Source: Arthrobacter sp. AFG7.2
Lineage (GTDB): Bacteria; Actinomycetota; Actinomycetes; Actinomycetales; Micrococcaceae
Length of the DNA stretch: 64,000 bases
Assembly (NCBI RefSeq): GCF_002892835.1
Contig: NZ_PJMB01000008.1
Span: 62,001 to 126,000 of the forward strand
Direction: 5' to 3'
Each line of letters begins with the position of its first letter. Within the stretch, counting starts at the first letter, position 1. The notes below the pieces were generated by a model that saw only the letters and a list, made by a program, of their open reading frames with translations, did not search any database and was not told the DNA's origin. The translations under genes were made by a program, and so were the position numbers. Shown here piece by piece: positions 8,274 through 16,908 of this stretch.

Positions 8274-9773
8274 CTATCCGGCGTACGGGTCGGCGATGCC
8301 GATGTACTGGGTGTACAGGTATTCCTCAATGCCCTCGAGGCCGCCTTCGCGCCCGAGGCCGGACTGCTTGACGCCGCCGAAGGGTGCTGCGGCATTGGAG
8401 ATGACGCCGGCGTTCAGGCCAAGCATGCCCGTCTCGAGGCGTTCGCCCATCCGGATGCCTCGGTTGAGGTCCCTGGTGAAGACGTAGGCCACCAGCCCGT
8501 ACTCAGTGTTGTTGGCCAGGCGCACGGCGTCGTCTTCACTGCTGAAGGTGATGATGGGCGCCACCGGGCCGAAAATTTCCTCGGACAGGATCCGGGTGCC
8601 CTCGGCGACGCCGGAGAGGATGGTGGGCTGGTAGAAGTAGCCCGGGCCCTCCACCGGTCCCCCGCCCAGCACTGCCTTGGCACCGGACGCGACGGCGTCC
8701 GAGACCAGTTCGTGGACCTTGTCCCGGCTCTTGGCGTCGATCAGCGGGCCCACCTTGGACTCGGGCTCGGTGCCGCGTGCGGTGGTCATCTCCTTCATCT
8801 TCGCGGCGAACTTCTCCGCGAACTCGGCTGCAACGGACTCGTGCACAATGAAGCGGTTGGCCGCGGTGCAGGCCTCACCCATGTTCCGCAGCTTCGCGAG
8901 CATTGCGCCGGCGACCGCAGCGTCCAGGTCAGCGTCCTCAAAGACCACGAACGGGGCGTTGCCGCCGAGCTCCATCGAGGTGCGCAGAACAGTTTCGGAG
9001 GCATCCGCGAGCAGGCGGCGGCCCACTTCAGTGGAGCCGGTGAAGGACAGCTTCCGGAGCCGGGAGTCCTTGATCAACGGGCCGGTGGTGGCACCGGCAG
9101 TGGACGTGGGGATGACGTTGAGCACCCCGGCGGGCAGGCCGGCCTCCATCATGACGGCGGCGAAGAGCTGGGAGGTCAGCGGCGTGAGGTTCGCTGACTT
9201 CAGCACCATGGTGCAGCCGGCGGCCACGGCCGGGGCGATCTTGCGGGTGGCCATGGCCAGCGGGAAGTTCCACGGGGTGATCAGGAGGCAGGGGCCAACG
9301 GGCTTCTTGGTCACCAGCAACCGTGACTTGCCGTCCGGGGACACCGAGTACCGGCCGAAGGCACGGACTGCCTCCTCGGAGAACCAGCGCAGGAACTCGG
9401 CGCCGTAGGTAACTTCCCCGCGGGCTTCGGCCAGCGGCTTGCCCATTTCCATGGTCATCAACAGCGCGAAGTCCTCGGCGCGTTCAGTCACGAGCTCAAA
9501 GGCACGGCGGAGGATCTCGCCCCGCTCGCGGGGCGGAACCTTTGCCCAGGACTCCTGGGCGGCGGCGGCAGCATCCAGGGCTGCGGCACCGTCCTCCGCT
9601 CCGGCGTCGGCAAGGCTCAGCAGCACCTTTCCGGTGGCGGGATCCTCGACGTCGAAGGTCTTCCCGGAGATGGCGTCCCGCCATTCACCGTTGATAAGCA
9701 GGCCAGTGGGGACAGAGGCCAAAAGGGCGCTTTCGCGGTCTGCGGAAACGGCCGGCTGTGCAGTGACAGTCAC
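8274..9773 (-). CDS. gabD: NAD(P)-dependent succinate-semialdehyde dehydrogenase
   Basis: Oxidises succinate semialdehyde to succinate, feeding 4-aminobutyrate or polyamine nitrogen compounds into the TCA cycle. The 499 residues carry the aldehyde dehydrogenase signatures: PWNFPLAMATRKIAPAVAAG, the catalytic Glu in MELGGNAPFVV, the nucleophilic Cys in NMGEACTAANRF, and EEIFGPVAPI. The C-terminus GGVKQSGLGREGGLEGIEEY is typical of the GabD group, so I prefer SSADH over other semialdehyde dehydrogenases, though the exact substrate is inferred. The GTG start has GAGGGAG five bases upstream. No gabT or transporter is adjacent. Confidence 0.88.
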   Translation of the reverse strand: MTVTAQPAVSADRESALLASVPTGLLINGEWRDAISGKTFDVEDPATGKVLLSLADAGAEDGAAALDAAAAAQESWAKVPPRERGEILRRAFELVTERAEDFALLMTMEMGKPLAEARGEVTYGAEFLRWFSEEAVRAFGRYSVSPDGKSRLLVTKKPVGPCLLITPWNFPLAMATRKIAPAVAAGCTMVLKSANLTPLTSQLFAAVMMEAGLPAGVLNVIPTSTAGATTGPLIKDSRLRKLSFTGSTEVGRRLLADASETVLRTSMELGGNAPFVVFEDADLDAAVAGAMLAKLRNMGEACTAANRFIVHESVAAEFAEKFAAKMKEMTTARGTEPESKVGPLIDAKSRDKVHELVSDAVASGAKAVLGGGPVEGPGYFYQPTILSGVAEGTRILSEEIFGPVAPIITFSSEDDAVRLANNTEYGLVAYVFTRDLNRGIRMGERLETGMLGLNAGVISNAAAPFGGVKQSGLGREGGLEGIEEYLYTQYIGIADPYAG

Positions 9774-9914
9774 AATGACTCCCTCGTCAGTAGGGTTGGT
9801 GCAGCCCTTCGGCGGCGGCCGGAGTGACCGGGCCCATACAGGCTGATTAACTGCCAGACTACTGCTGGGCTTCCGGCAGGTCTACGCCGTTGCGCACTGC
9901 TGCATCACAGGGTT

Positions 9915-9932
9915 GCTGTGCAGCTGCACAGC
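9915..9932. repeat. Perfect 18-bp palindrome between rsmI and gabD
   Basis: GCTGTGCAGCTGCACAGC reads identically on both strands. It lies 26 bases after the rsmI stop and 142 bases before the gabD start. It could be a regulator site for gabD or, as a 7-bp hairpin with an AGCT loop, a weak terminator for rsmI. Confidence 0.5.
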
Positions 9933-9957
9933 GTGGCCTGCACGTCATCGGAGATGG

Positions 9958-10833
9958 TCAGCGTGCAGCCAGGACAGCGGAGTAAAGCTCTCTTTTGCTC
10001 ACCCGGACGTCCTCGGCAACGGCTGCCACCGCTTCCTTAAGCCGGATACCCTGGGAAACGAGCTCGTTCACTGCAGCCACGTGGTCCTCGGGCTCCCCGG
10101 CTGCCTTTTCCGGCGCTCCGCCGAGGACAACGGCGATCTCCCCCCTGATTTCTGTCTTCTCTGCCCACTCCAACAGTTCATTGAGCGTGCCGCGGATGAC
10201 TTCTTCATATGTTTTGGTGAGTTCGCGGCATACGGCGACGGGACGGTCGGGCCCGAACCGTTCGCGCAGCGCCCGGAGCATGACCTCGAGCCGGTGCGGT
10301 GCTTCGAAAAACACCATGGTCCGCCGTTCCCCGGCAAGGTCGGCCAGGCGCGAGGCCCTTTCACCGGCTTTGCGCGGAAGGAACCCTTCGAAACAAAAAC
10401 GGTCCGTGGGCAGGCCGGAGAGCGCCAGGGCAGTGAGTACGGCTGACGGGCCCGGAACTGCAGTCACCGTCAGGCCCGCCGCGACTGCCCCCTCAACCAG
10501 GCGGAAACCCGGATCCGAAACCGAGGGCATGCCTGCGTCGGTGACCATGACCAGGGTGCTTCCGGACTTCACCTGTTCCAGCAGCTCGGCAGTCTTGGCC
10601 GCCTCGTTGTGTTCGTGGTAACTGATGACCCGCCCGGCCACCGTCACACCCAGGCTCTGGACCAGCCGGTGCAGGCGGCGCGTGTCTTCTGCTGCCACGA
10701 TGTCCGCGGTTCCCAGCAGTTCCACCAGACGCGCTGAAGCATCACCGGTATTACCGATCGGAGTGGCGGCGAGCAAGATGCGCCCTGCCGTCGCCGTGCC
10801 GGTATCAGGAGGTGTGTTGGGGTTAGGGTCCAC
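9958..10833 (-). CDS. rsmI: 16S rRNA (cytidine1402-2'-O)-methyltransferase
   Basis: RsmI methylates the 2'-hydroxyl of C1402 in the decoding centre of 16S rRNA. The 291-residue protein belongs to the tetrapyrrole-methylase fold. Visible motifs are LAATPIGNTGDASARL, VAAEDTRR, the SAM-site loop VTDAGMPSVSDPG and AVPGPSAVLTALALSGLP. The C-terminus (VSKRELYSAVLAAR) matches the family's short helical tail. The GTG start is supported by TAGGCT six bases upstream. It is divergent from the mannosyltransferase gene with only 54 bases between them, an arrangement I recall also from M. tuberculosis (Rv1002c/Rv1003). Confidence 0.95.
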   Translation of the reverse strand: MDPNPNTPPDTGTATAGRILLAATPIGNTGDASARLVELLGTADIVAAEDTRRLHRLVQSLGVTVAGRVISYHEHNEAAKTAELLEQVKSGSTLVMVTDAGMPSVSDPGFRLVEGAVAAGLTVTAVPGPSAVLTALALSGLPTDRFCFEGFLPRKAGERASRLADLAGERRTMVFFEAPHRLEVMLRALRERFGPDRPVAVCRELTKTYEEVIRGTLNELLEWAEKTEIRGEIAVVLGGAPEKAAGEPEDHVAAVNELVSQGIRLKEAVAAVAEDVRVSKRELYSAVLAAR

Positions 10834-10839
10834 GCCACC

Positions 10840-10845
10840 AGCCTA
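10840..10845 (-). promoter_or_regulatory. Leaderless -10 element of rsmI
   Basis: TAGGCT on the minus strand, six bases before the rsmI GTG. The opposing element for the mannosyltransferase lies 30 bases away, so the two promoters share one short region. Confidence 0.55.
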
Positions 10846-10875
10846 CTGCTGCCGGGGGCTGCCGGCCGCAAACGG

Positions 10876-10881
10876 TAGCAT
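10876..10881 (+). promoter_or_regulatory. Leaderless -10 element of the mannosyltransferase gene
   Basis: TAGCAT is followed after exactly six bases by the GTG at 10888. Confidence 0.5.
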
Positions 10882-10887
10882 TGGCTC

Positions 10888-12603
10888 GTGACGCAGACCT
10901 CGACGCGGCCGGGCGAAACCGGAGAGGCCGCCCCCGCGGCAGCCGGCAGTGATACCGCGGTAAAGGCAGGGGGGCCGGGCGGTTCCTTGCGGCCCTGGGT
11001 CACCCGCCCCGCCGAGGCCTTCACGGTCGACTCCCTCCTGGCGCGGCTCCTGGGAAGTGCCCACACGTGGCGTGATTACCCGCCGACGTTGAGGCTGTGG
11101 CTGCTGCTGGTCCCCGTCCTGACAGCCGTTGCCGGCGGGGTCCTGCGTTTTGTCCGGCTGGAGGCCCCGGCCAAACTCGTCTTCGATGAAACGTATTACG
11201 TGAAGGACGGCTACTCGTACCTGATCAGCGGCTACGAGCGCGGCTGGCCGGACAAAGCCAACGATGCATTCAATGCGGGAAACCCGGGGGTGCTCCTGGA
11301 CTCTCCCGAATACGTGGTCCATCCGCCGGTGGGCAAATGGATGATCGCGGCAGGCATGGGGCTCTTCGGTCCGGAAAACCCGTTTGGTTGGCGCTTCGCT
11401 GCTGCACTGACCGGAACGTTGTCCATCCTGCTCCTGTCCCTGGTGGCGCTGAAGCTCTTCCGGTCGCTCCCGCTGGCAGGTGCCGCGGGACTCCTTCTGG
11501 CGGTGGACGGCCACCATCTGGTGATGTCCCGGACGTCGCTGCTGGACATCTTCCTGATGTTCTGGGTCCTCGCCGCATTCGGCGCCCTGCTCCTGGACCG
11601 GGATGACGGCCGGCGGCGGCTGGCTGTTCGGCTGGCCCGGGCTGCTGCAGAAAACGGCGGACACCCGACGCCGGCCCAGCTGCTCTCCGGCCCCTGGCTG
11701 GGGATCCGCTGGTGGCGCCTGGCGGCGGGGCTATGCCTGGGGCTCGCCGTCGGGACCAAATGGTCTGGACTGTTCTTCCTGGCCGGGTTCGGACTGCTCA
11801 CCGTTTTCTGGGATCTCAGTGCACGGCGGGTTGCCGGCGTCCGCGGCTGGATCAGCGGGGGCATCATCAAGGACGGGGTCCCGGCATTCGTCAGCATGGT
11901 CCCGGTGGCCGCGCTTGTGTACGCGGCAACGTGGACCGGCTGGTTCCAGTCCGAAAATGCGTACTTCCGCCGGTGGGCCGAGAGCAATCCCTCTGCCGAG
12001 TGGGGTTGGCTGCCGGACTCTGTCCGTTCACTGGCCCATTACCACCGGGAGGCGTACACCTTCCACCAGGGCCTCGGCTCTGACCACCCCTACGAGGCCA
12101 GCGCCTGGAGCTGGCTGGTACTTGGCAGGCCGACGTCGTTCTTTTACGAATCGCCCCAGCAGGGCAGCCCCGGCTGTGCGGTGGAAAAGTGCACCTCGGC
12201 CATCCTTTCCGTCGGAAATCCGCTGATCTGGTGGGGTGCAGCAATCTCCCTGGTGGTCCTTCTCTTCTGGTGGGCGGGGCGGCGGGACTGGCGCGCAGGG
12301 GCCATACTGGCCGGCGCGGGCGCAGGCTACCTCCCGTGGTTCCTGTACCCCGAACGGACCATGTTCTACTTCTACGCGGTGTCCTTCGAGCCTTTCCTCA
12401 TCCTGGCGCTCACCTACTGCCTGGGCCTCGTTTTGGGCAGGGCTTCCGATCCTCCGTGGCGGCGCCGGTCAGGCCTGTACCTGGTGGCCCTTTTTGTTGC
12501 TGCCGCGATCCTGCTGTCCGCTTTCTTTTATCCTGTCTGGGCAGCCGAAACCATTCCCTACGAGGACTGGAAAGTCCGGATGTGGATGCCGTCCTGGATC
12601 TAG
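10888..12603 (+). CDS. pmt: Dolichyl-phosphate-mannose--protein mannosyltransferase (GT39)
   Basis: Polytopic membrane enzyme that transfers mannose from polyprenyl-phosphomannose to Ser/Thr of exported proteins, coupled to Sec export in actinobacteria. The 571 residues show a cytoplasmic N-tail of about 65 residues, then some ten hydrophobic helices. The catalytic acidic pair (Asp100-Glu101) is in KLVFDETYYVKDG after the first helix. Other family marks are HPPVGKWMIA, the VDGHHLVMSRTSLLDIFLMF helix and a late PERTMFYFY segment. Product call is strong; the protein targets are not predictable. Divergent from rsmI; the acyl-CoA synthetase gene follows 64 bases downstream. Confidence 0.93.
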   Translation: MTQTSTRPGETGEAAPAAAGSDTAVKAGGPGGSLRPWVTRPAEAFTVDSLLARLLGSAHTWRDYPPTLRLWLLLVPVLTAVAGGVLRFVRLEAPAKLVFDETYYVKDGYSYLISGYERGWPDKANDAFNAGNPGVLLDSPEYVVHPPVGKWMIAAGMGLFGPENPFGWRFAAALTGTLSILLLSLVALKLFRSLPLAGAAGLLLAVDGHHLVMSRTSLLDIFLMFWVLAAFGALLLDRDDGRRRLAVRLARAAAENGGHPTPAQLLSGPWLGIRWWRLAAGLCLGLAVGTKWSGLFFLAGFGLLTVFWDLSARRVAGVRGWISGGIIKDGVPAFVSMVPVAALVYAATWTGWFQSENAYFRRWAESNPSAEWGWLPDSVRSLAHYHREAYTFHQGLGSDHPYEASAWSWLVLGRPTSFFYESPQQGSPGCAVEKCTSAILSVGNPLIWWGAAISLVVLLFWWAGRRDWRAGAILAGAGAGYLPWFLYPERTMFYFYAVSFEPFLILALTYCLGLVLGRASDPPWRRRSGLYLVALFVAAAILLSAFFYPVWAAETIPYEDWKVRMWMPSWI

Positions 12604-12667
12604 GGCAGGATGGCATCAGACCCCAACCGAGCCGCTGCCGCGGCATGGCAGCGGAACGGAGACCCGT

Positions 12668-14497
12668 GTGAGAGAAGCGAGCACTGAACTGCTGGTGGAG
12701 CTTGATGCAGCCAGCAACGTGACTGATCTGCTGCTGGAGCAGCACGCTGCCAACCCTGCCCACCCCCTGTATCGGCGTAAGGGGCCAAACGGCTGGGTGG
12801 ACGTGCCGGCCGGCAAATTCCTGCACGATGTCAGTGCCCTGGCAAAGGGACTCATCGCCGGCGGCATCGAGCCCGGCGACAGGGTGGCGGTGATGTCCCC
12901 CACCACGTATGAGTGGACGCTGGTGGACTTCGCCATCTGGTTCGCCGGCGGCGTGACGGTTCCCATTTACGAAACATCCTCGGCCCGGCAGGTGGAGTGG
13001 ATCATCCAGGACGCGGGCGTTCGCCGGGTCTTTGCCGGCGACCGCCGGACAGTGGCCTTGGTGACGGACGTCCTGACTGGTTCCGCCCTGTTCCGGGACC
13101 GGCTCGTCAATGTGGTCCGGATGGATTACGACGGCGACGCTCCCAACCTTGCCAGCCTCGCCGCGGCTGGCGCCGGGGTCACTGACGCGGAGCTTGAACG
13201 GCACCGCAGCCGCGCGGGGCTGGACGACGTCGCCTCCCTGGTGTACACATCCGGCACCACGGGCAATCCCAAGGGTTGCGAGATTACCCATGGAAACTTC
13301 GCCCTGGTGGCCAAGAACATCGTGGCGTTCCTTCCTGAACTGCTCCTGCAGGACCAGGCCCGCACCCTGATGTTCCTGCCGCTGGCACACGTCCTGGCCC
13401 GCGCAGTGCAGGTGGTTTGCCTCAGCGCGGGGGCAACCCTGGGACATACGGCAGGAGCCGCGCAACTCCTGGAGGACCTGGGAACCTTCCGGCCCACTTT
13501 CCTCCTGGTGGTACCGCGGATCTTCGAAAAAGTCCGGGCCACGGCCGCGCACAAGGCCGCGCTGGCGGGCAAGGACCGGCTGTTCAAGGCTGCTTCCGCC
13601 ACGGCCATTGAATACTCGCAGGCAGAAGACCAGCGGGACCGCGGCCAGGGTAGCGGTCCTGGACTGCTATGCCGGGTACGGCACGGAATCTTCGACCGGC
13701 TGCTGTATCCCCGCCTGCGCCGGGCCCTGGGCGGGCAAGTGGGGTATACAGTCTCCGGCGCAAGTCCCCTCGCCCTTGATGACGCTCACTTCTTCCGCGG
13801 CGCCGGCATACCCGTGCTGGAAGGGTACGGGCTCACCGAAACCACGGCGCCGTGCACCGCGAACACCCCGTCGCGCACGCGGGTGGGGTCCGTGGGCATA
13901 CCCATCCCGGGCACCACCATCCGTGTGGCGGAAGACGGCGAGATCCTGGTTAAGGGGATCGGTGTGTTCAAGGGCTACCACGGGAACGAGGCCGCGAACG
14001 CGGAGGCTTTCGTTGATGGATTCTTCCGTACCGGCGACCTCGGGGAACTGGATCCGCAGGGGTACCTGACAGTCACCGGCCGGAAGAAGGACCTCCTGGT
14101 CACGGCCGGCGGCAAGAACGTTGCACCCGGTCCGCTGGAAGAGCGGATCCGCGCCCACCGGTTGGTGGCTCATGCGGTGGTGGTGGGCGACGGCAGGCCC
14201 TTTGTCTCGGCGCTGGTGACCCTTGACCCTGAGGGCCTGAACGATTGGCGCTCCGAACAGGGCCTGCCGGCCCTGGAACTGGCACAGGCGGTCAGCGATC
14301 CCGACGTCCTCGCGGCAGTGCAGGATGCGGTGGACCAGGCCAACCTGTTTGTCTCCAAGGCGGAGTCGATCCGCAGGTTTTCGCTCCTTGACGCCCAGTT
14401 CACCGTGGAGTCAGGACACCTGACGCCGTCCCTCAAACTGAAACGCGCCGCCGTCGTGCGCGACTACGGTGACGACGTCGCCAGGCTGTACGCCTAG
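12668..14497 (+). CDS. Long-chain-fatty-acid--CoA ligase (AMP-forming)
   Basis: Activates fatty acids to acyl-CoA through an acyl-adenylate. The 609-residue protein carries the AMP-binding P-loop LVYTSGTTGNPKGCE (about residues 191-205), the linker region GYGLTETTAPCTANTP, the RTGDLGELDPQGYLTVTGRKKD hinge and the downstream GGKNVAPGPLEE segment. This is the long-chain (FadD15-like) architecture with a two-domain body. The GTG at 12668 is chosen because GGAG stands just upstream and the N-terminus REASTELLVELD matches the family; the in-frame reading further upstream runs through the mannosyltransferase gene. Substrate chain length is inferred. Confidence 0.9.
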   Translation: MREASTELLVELDAASNVTDLLLEQHAANPAHPLYRRKGPNGWVDVPAGKFLHDVSALAKGLIAGGIEPGDRVAVMSPTTYEWTLVDFAIWFAGGVTVPIYETSSARQVEWIIQDAGVRRVFAGDRRTVALVTDVLTGSALFRDRLVNVVRMDYDGDAPNLASLAAAGAGVTDAELERHRSRAGLDDVASLVYTSGTTGNPKGCEITHGNFALVAKNIVAFLPELLLQDQARTLMFLPLAHVLARAVQVVCLSAGATLGHTAGAAQLLEDLGTFRPTFLLVVPRIFEKVRATAAHKAALAGKDRLFKAASATAIEYSQAEDQRDRGQGSGPGLLCRVRHGIFDRLLYPRLRRALGGQVGYTVSGASPLALDDAHFFRGAGIPVLEGYGLTETTAPCTANTPSRTRVGSVGIPIPGTTIRVAEDGEILVKGIGVFKGYHGNEAANAEAFVDGFFRTGDLGELDPQGYLTVTGRKKDLLVTAGGKNVAPGPLEERIRAHRLVAHAVVVGDGRPFVSALVTLDPEGLNDWRSEQGLPALELAQAVSDPDVLAAVQDAVDQANLFVSKAESIRRFSLLDAQFTVESGHLTPSLKLKRAAVVRDYGDDVARLYA

Positions 14498-14533
14498 GCT
14501 CCGTTCCCGGACGGGGTGACGACGCCTGGGGTA

Positions 14534-15718
14534 TCAGGCGCCTTCAGCAGCTGTTTCGGGCTCATCTTTGGCCAGGCCGCGCCGGCGCCTGGTAGGCCAT
14601 GTCAGGATCAGCGTCACGAGCGCGGTCAGCAGCACCAGTGCGGCTATGACCATGCCGGCATCAATCCAGAACTGGCCGGGGAAAAGCCGGATCAGGGTAT
14701 CGTCCAGGCTGAAGGTCCAGGACCCGTCGGCGAAGAAGATGCGGTGGAACTCGGTAAAGAACTGCTGCCAGCCGAGTACTGCCAGCGTGCCCAGCCCGAG
14801 GATCAGGACCAGCGTAACGATAGAGCCTGCAAAGAGGCCCCTGCGGACTCCGCCCCTGCTTCGCTTTCGGAGGTAGAGGACGGCGATCAGGCTGACGAGG
14901 ATCAGCAGGACGCCGGCACCGAACGTGGAGAGGATGACGAGTTTGACGTCCGCCATGTGGCTGACTTCGCCGTCCTTGAACAGCTTGTCACCACTGCGGT
15001 GGACCAGGTCGCCGAGGTAGCGCGGCCCCGACCAGTTGGTCAGGTAATCCACGGCATAGGACCCGTAGGTCATCCTGTCGTCCGTGCTGAAGCCATACCC
15101 GTCCCCGGGGAAGCCCGGACGGTTGTACTCCACCCACAGGAACAACGGAGTGGTCACTGCGCGGACAGCGAGGATCAAAAGAATCAGCGGGAAGAAAACG
15201 GCGAGCAGTACCTGCATCACCCGCGGAGCCACGGGCTTGGCGTTGGCGGCGCTCTCCCGCTGGGCGTTGCGGCGCTCCACCTCCTCCTCCGGCGGCCGGA
15301 TCTGAAGCGCGGACGTGGGAAGCGGCTCCTTGAAAACAGGTGAGCTGCCCTCTGCCGGAGTCTCCGCGGCAGCTTCAGCAGCCTTCCGGCGGGCCCTGCT
15401 CTCCGGCTGGATGGTCGCCTGGGAAGCGGCGGCCGCGGGCTCCCCGGCCTTCTCGGAGGAGGAACTCAGGTCAGTGGCGGATGAGCCCTCGGCAGCATGG
15501 TCTGCGGAAGATCTGCCGGCACCGGAGCCTTCGACGGCGCCACCGTCACGGGCGGAACCGGCAGCAGCCGCGGCCGGGGACCCCGTGGCCGCACTCGAGC
15601 CGTTGCCGGAGGGTGTCAGCCAGGAAAACGCGGGCTCGTCGGAGTCCCCGGAAGTATCCAGGAGAGGTTCCGGCTGCGGCTCTGCGCTTTTGGCGCGGGC
15701 CGGTGTTTCGTCTTTCAC
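14534..15718 (-). CDS. TIGR01906 family (DUF1461) integral membrane protein
   Basis: Predicted membrane protein of 394 residues, function unknown. The first 130 residues are acidic and Ala/Ser/Glu-rich and look disordered. They are followed by four or five hydrophobic helices and a large extracytoplasmic loop between helices 1 and 2 (about residues 170-230). Helices end near a short basic tail. Start choice is uncertain: the reading frame stays open to 15985, into the neighbouring SpoIIM-like gene, so I use the GTG at 15718, with GGAAG ten bases upstream. It converges with the acyl-CoA synthetase gene and lies 125 bases after the SpoIIM-like gene on the same strand. Confidence 0.8.
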   Translation of the reverse strand: MKDETPARAKSAEPQPEPLLDTSGDSDEPAFSWLTPSGNGSSAATGSPAAAAAGSARDGGAVEGSGAGRSSADHAAEGSSATDLSSSSEKAGEPAAAASQATIQPESRARRKAAEAAAETPAEGSSPVFKEPLPTSALQIRPPEEEVERRNAQRESAANAKPVAPRVMQVLLAVFFPLILLILAVRAVTTPLFLWVEYNRPGFPGDGYGFSTDDRMTYGSYAVDYLTNWSGPRYLGDLVHRSGDKLFKDGEVSHMADVKLVILSTFGAGVLLILVSLIAVLYLRKRSRGGVRRGLFAGSIVTLVLILGLGTLAVLGWQQFFTEFHRIFFADGSWTFSLDDTLIRLFPGQFWIDAGMVIAALVLLTALVTLILTWPTRRRRGLAKDEPETAAEGA

Positions 15719-15843
15719 AGCAGCGTCACTTCCGTCGTGTTTCCGCGCCGGGCCGTGGTCAGCTGGCGCGCTTTTTCTGTTGTCGAGCCTACCGTCCGCG
15801 CCTTCCGGGGGACGAGGAACCACCCCGGCTGAATTACAACGAT

Positions 15844-16836
15844 TCAGGCAGCGATCTCCGTGTAGCCGGCGTCCTCCCGCCGCAGGTCCCCGCGTTCTCC
15901 CGCGAGGTAAGCGGGCCTCCCCCATCGCAGAACGTAGAACCAGTAGGCGGCCAGGACCGCAGCGCCGATGCCGATTTTGGCCCACACCGGTAAAGGACCG
16001 GGAGTGACAAAGCCTTCAACCAGACCTGAGACGAACAACACCAGGACCAGGCCAAGGGCAACGGTGATGAGGGACCTGCCTTCCTCGGCAACAGCCCTGC
16101 CCCTGGTCCGTGCGCCCGGTGACACCATGGCCCAGAAGACGCGGAGACCGGCTGCACAGGCGATGAACACGGCGGTGAGCTCCATCAGCCCGTGCGGCAG
16201 GATGTAGCTGAAAAAAACGTCGCTCTTTCCGGCCGCTGCAAACATTCCGGCGGCAATCCCAACCCCCTGGGCATTCCCGAACAGGATCATGGGAACCCAA
16301 AAGCCCGTAATCCCCAGAGCCACGGCCTGCGCGCTGATCCAGGCGTTATTCGTCCATACAGCACCGGCAAAGGATGCCGCCGGATTTTCAGAGTAGTAAT
16401 TGATGAAGTCTTCCTCGACGTACTGCCTCGCCGCAGCCTCGGACGCTACTGCCCGCAGCGCTTCGGGAGACGTGCCGATCCAGAACGCGTAGGCTGCGGC
16501 GATGAGGGTGAAGGCTGCACCGCAGGCAAGCGTCAGCCAGGTCAGCCGGTAGAAAGCGGCCGGAAGTGCAATCACAAAAAACCGTGCCAGGTCCGCCGGC
16601 ACATTGGACCTGGCGCCAGTAAAGCGGGTCCTGGCCTGAGCAAGGGTGGCGGACAGCGAGGCGGACAGTCCGCTTTCGGGGGCGACTGACCGGATCAGGG
16701 ACAGGTGGGCAGACGTCGACTGGTACAGCGTCAGCAGTTCGTCGGCCTCGCGCCCGCTGAGCCTGCCCTTGGCGGCAAGCTCGTGCAGCCGTGCCCACTT
16801 GTCCGCGTTCGCTGCGGAGAAGGCGTCCATATCCAC
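15844..16836 (-). CDS. Stage II sporulation protein M-like (DUF95) membrane protein
   Basis: Membrane protein of 330 residues related to SpoIIM, which in Bacillus helps wall hydrolysis during engulfment. Non-sporulating actinobacteria keep a homologue of unknown role, usually beside RDD, DUF58 and MoxR genes. A soluble helical N-terminus (about 1-85) precedes five or six hydrophobic segments. Family marks include FINYYSENPAASFAGAVWTNNAW and SYILPHGLMELTAVFIA. The GTG at 16836 follows TAGGCT by six bases. It is divergent from the RDD gene. The MoxR-DUF58 genes that usually accompany it are here 8 kb away. Confidence 0.88.
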   Translation of the reverse strand: MDMDAFSAANADKWARLHELAAKGRLSGREADELLTLYQSTSAHLSLIRSVAPESGLSASLSATLAQARTRFTGARSNVPADLARFFVIALPAAFYRLTWLTLACGAAFTLIAAAYAFWIGTSPEALRAVASEAAARQYVEEDFINYYSENPAASFAGAVWTNNAWISAQAVALGITGFWVPMILFGNAQGVGIAAGMFAAAGKSDVFFSYILPHGLMELTAVFIACAAGLRVFWAMVSPGARTRGRAVAEEGRSLITVALGLVLVLFVSGLVEGFVTPGPLPVWAKIGIGAAVLAAYWFYVLRWGRPAYLAGERGDLRREDAGYTEIAA

Positions 16837-16842
16837 GCGACC

Positions 16843-16848
16843 AGCCTA
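16843..16848 (-). promoter_or_regulatory. Leaderless -10 element of the SpoIIM-like gene
   Basis: TAGGCT on the minus strand, six bases before the GTG at 16836. Confidence 0.55.
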
Positions 16849-16860
16849 GCCTCACCGCAC

Positions 16861-16866
16861 TAGACT
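16861..16866 (+). promoter_or_regulatory. -10 element of the RDD gene
   Basis: TAGACT lies 42 bases before the GTG at 16909. A transcript starting near 16873 excludes the alternative TTG at 16867 and leaves a leader of about 36 bases. Confidence 0.4.
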
Positions 16867-16908
16867 TTGAGCGACCACACCGAACGGGACAGGGAACGGG
16901 GCAGAACT

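Noticed and set aside
12236..12667. N-terminal extension of the acyl-CoA synthetase into the mannosyltransferase gene, as if fused or frameshifted
   Set aside because: The extra residues are the mannosyltransferase gene read out of frame; a proper GTG with a ribosome site exists at 12668.
15719..15985. Longer start for the TIGR01906 protein
   Set aside because: It would overlap the end of the SpoIIM-like gene by 142 bases, and the added residues look like non-coding translation.
15844..16836. Evidence for sporulation because of a SpoIIM-like gene
   Set aside because: SpoIIM homologues are widespread in non-sporulating actinobacteria, and no other sporulation gene is present.
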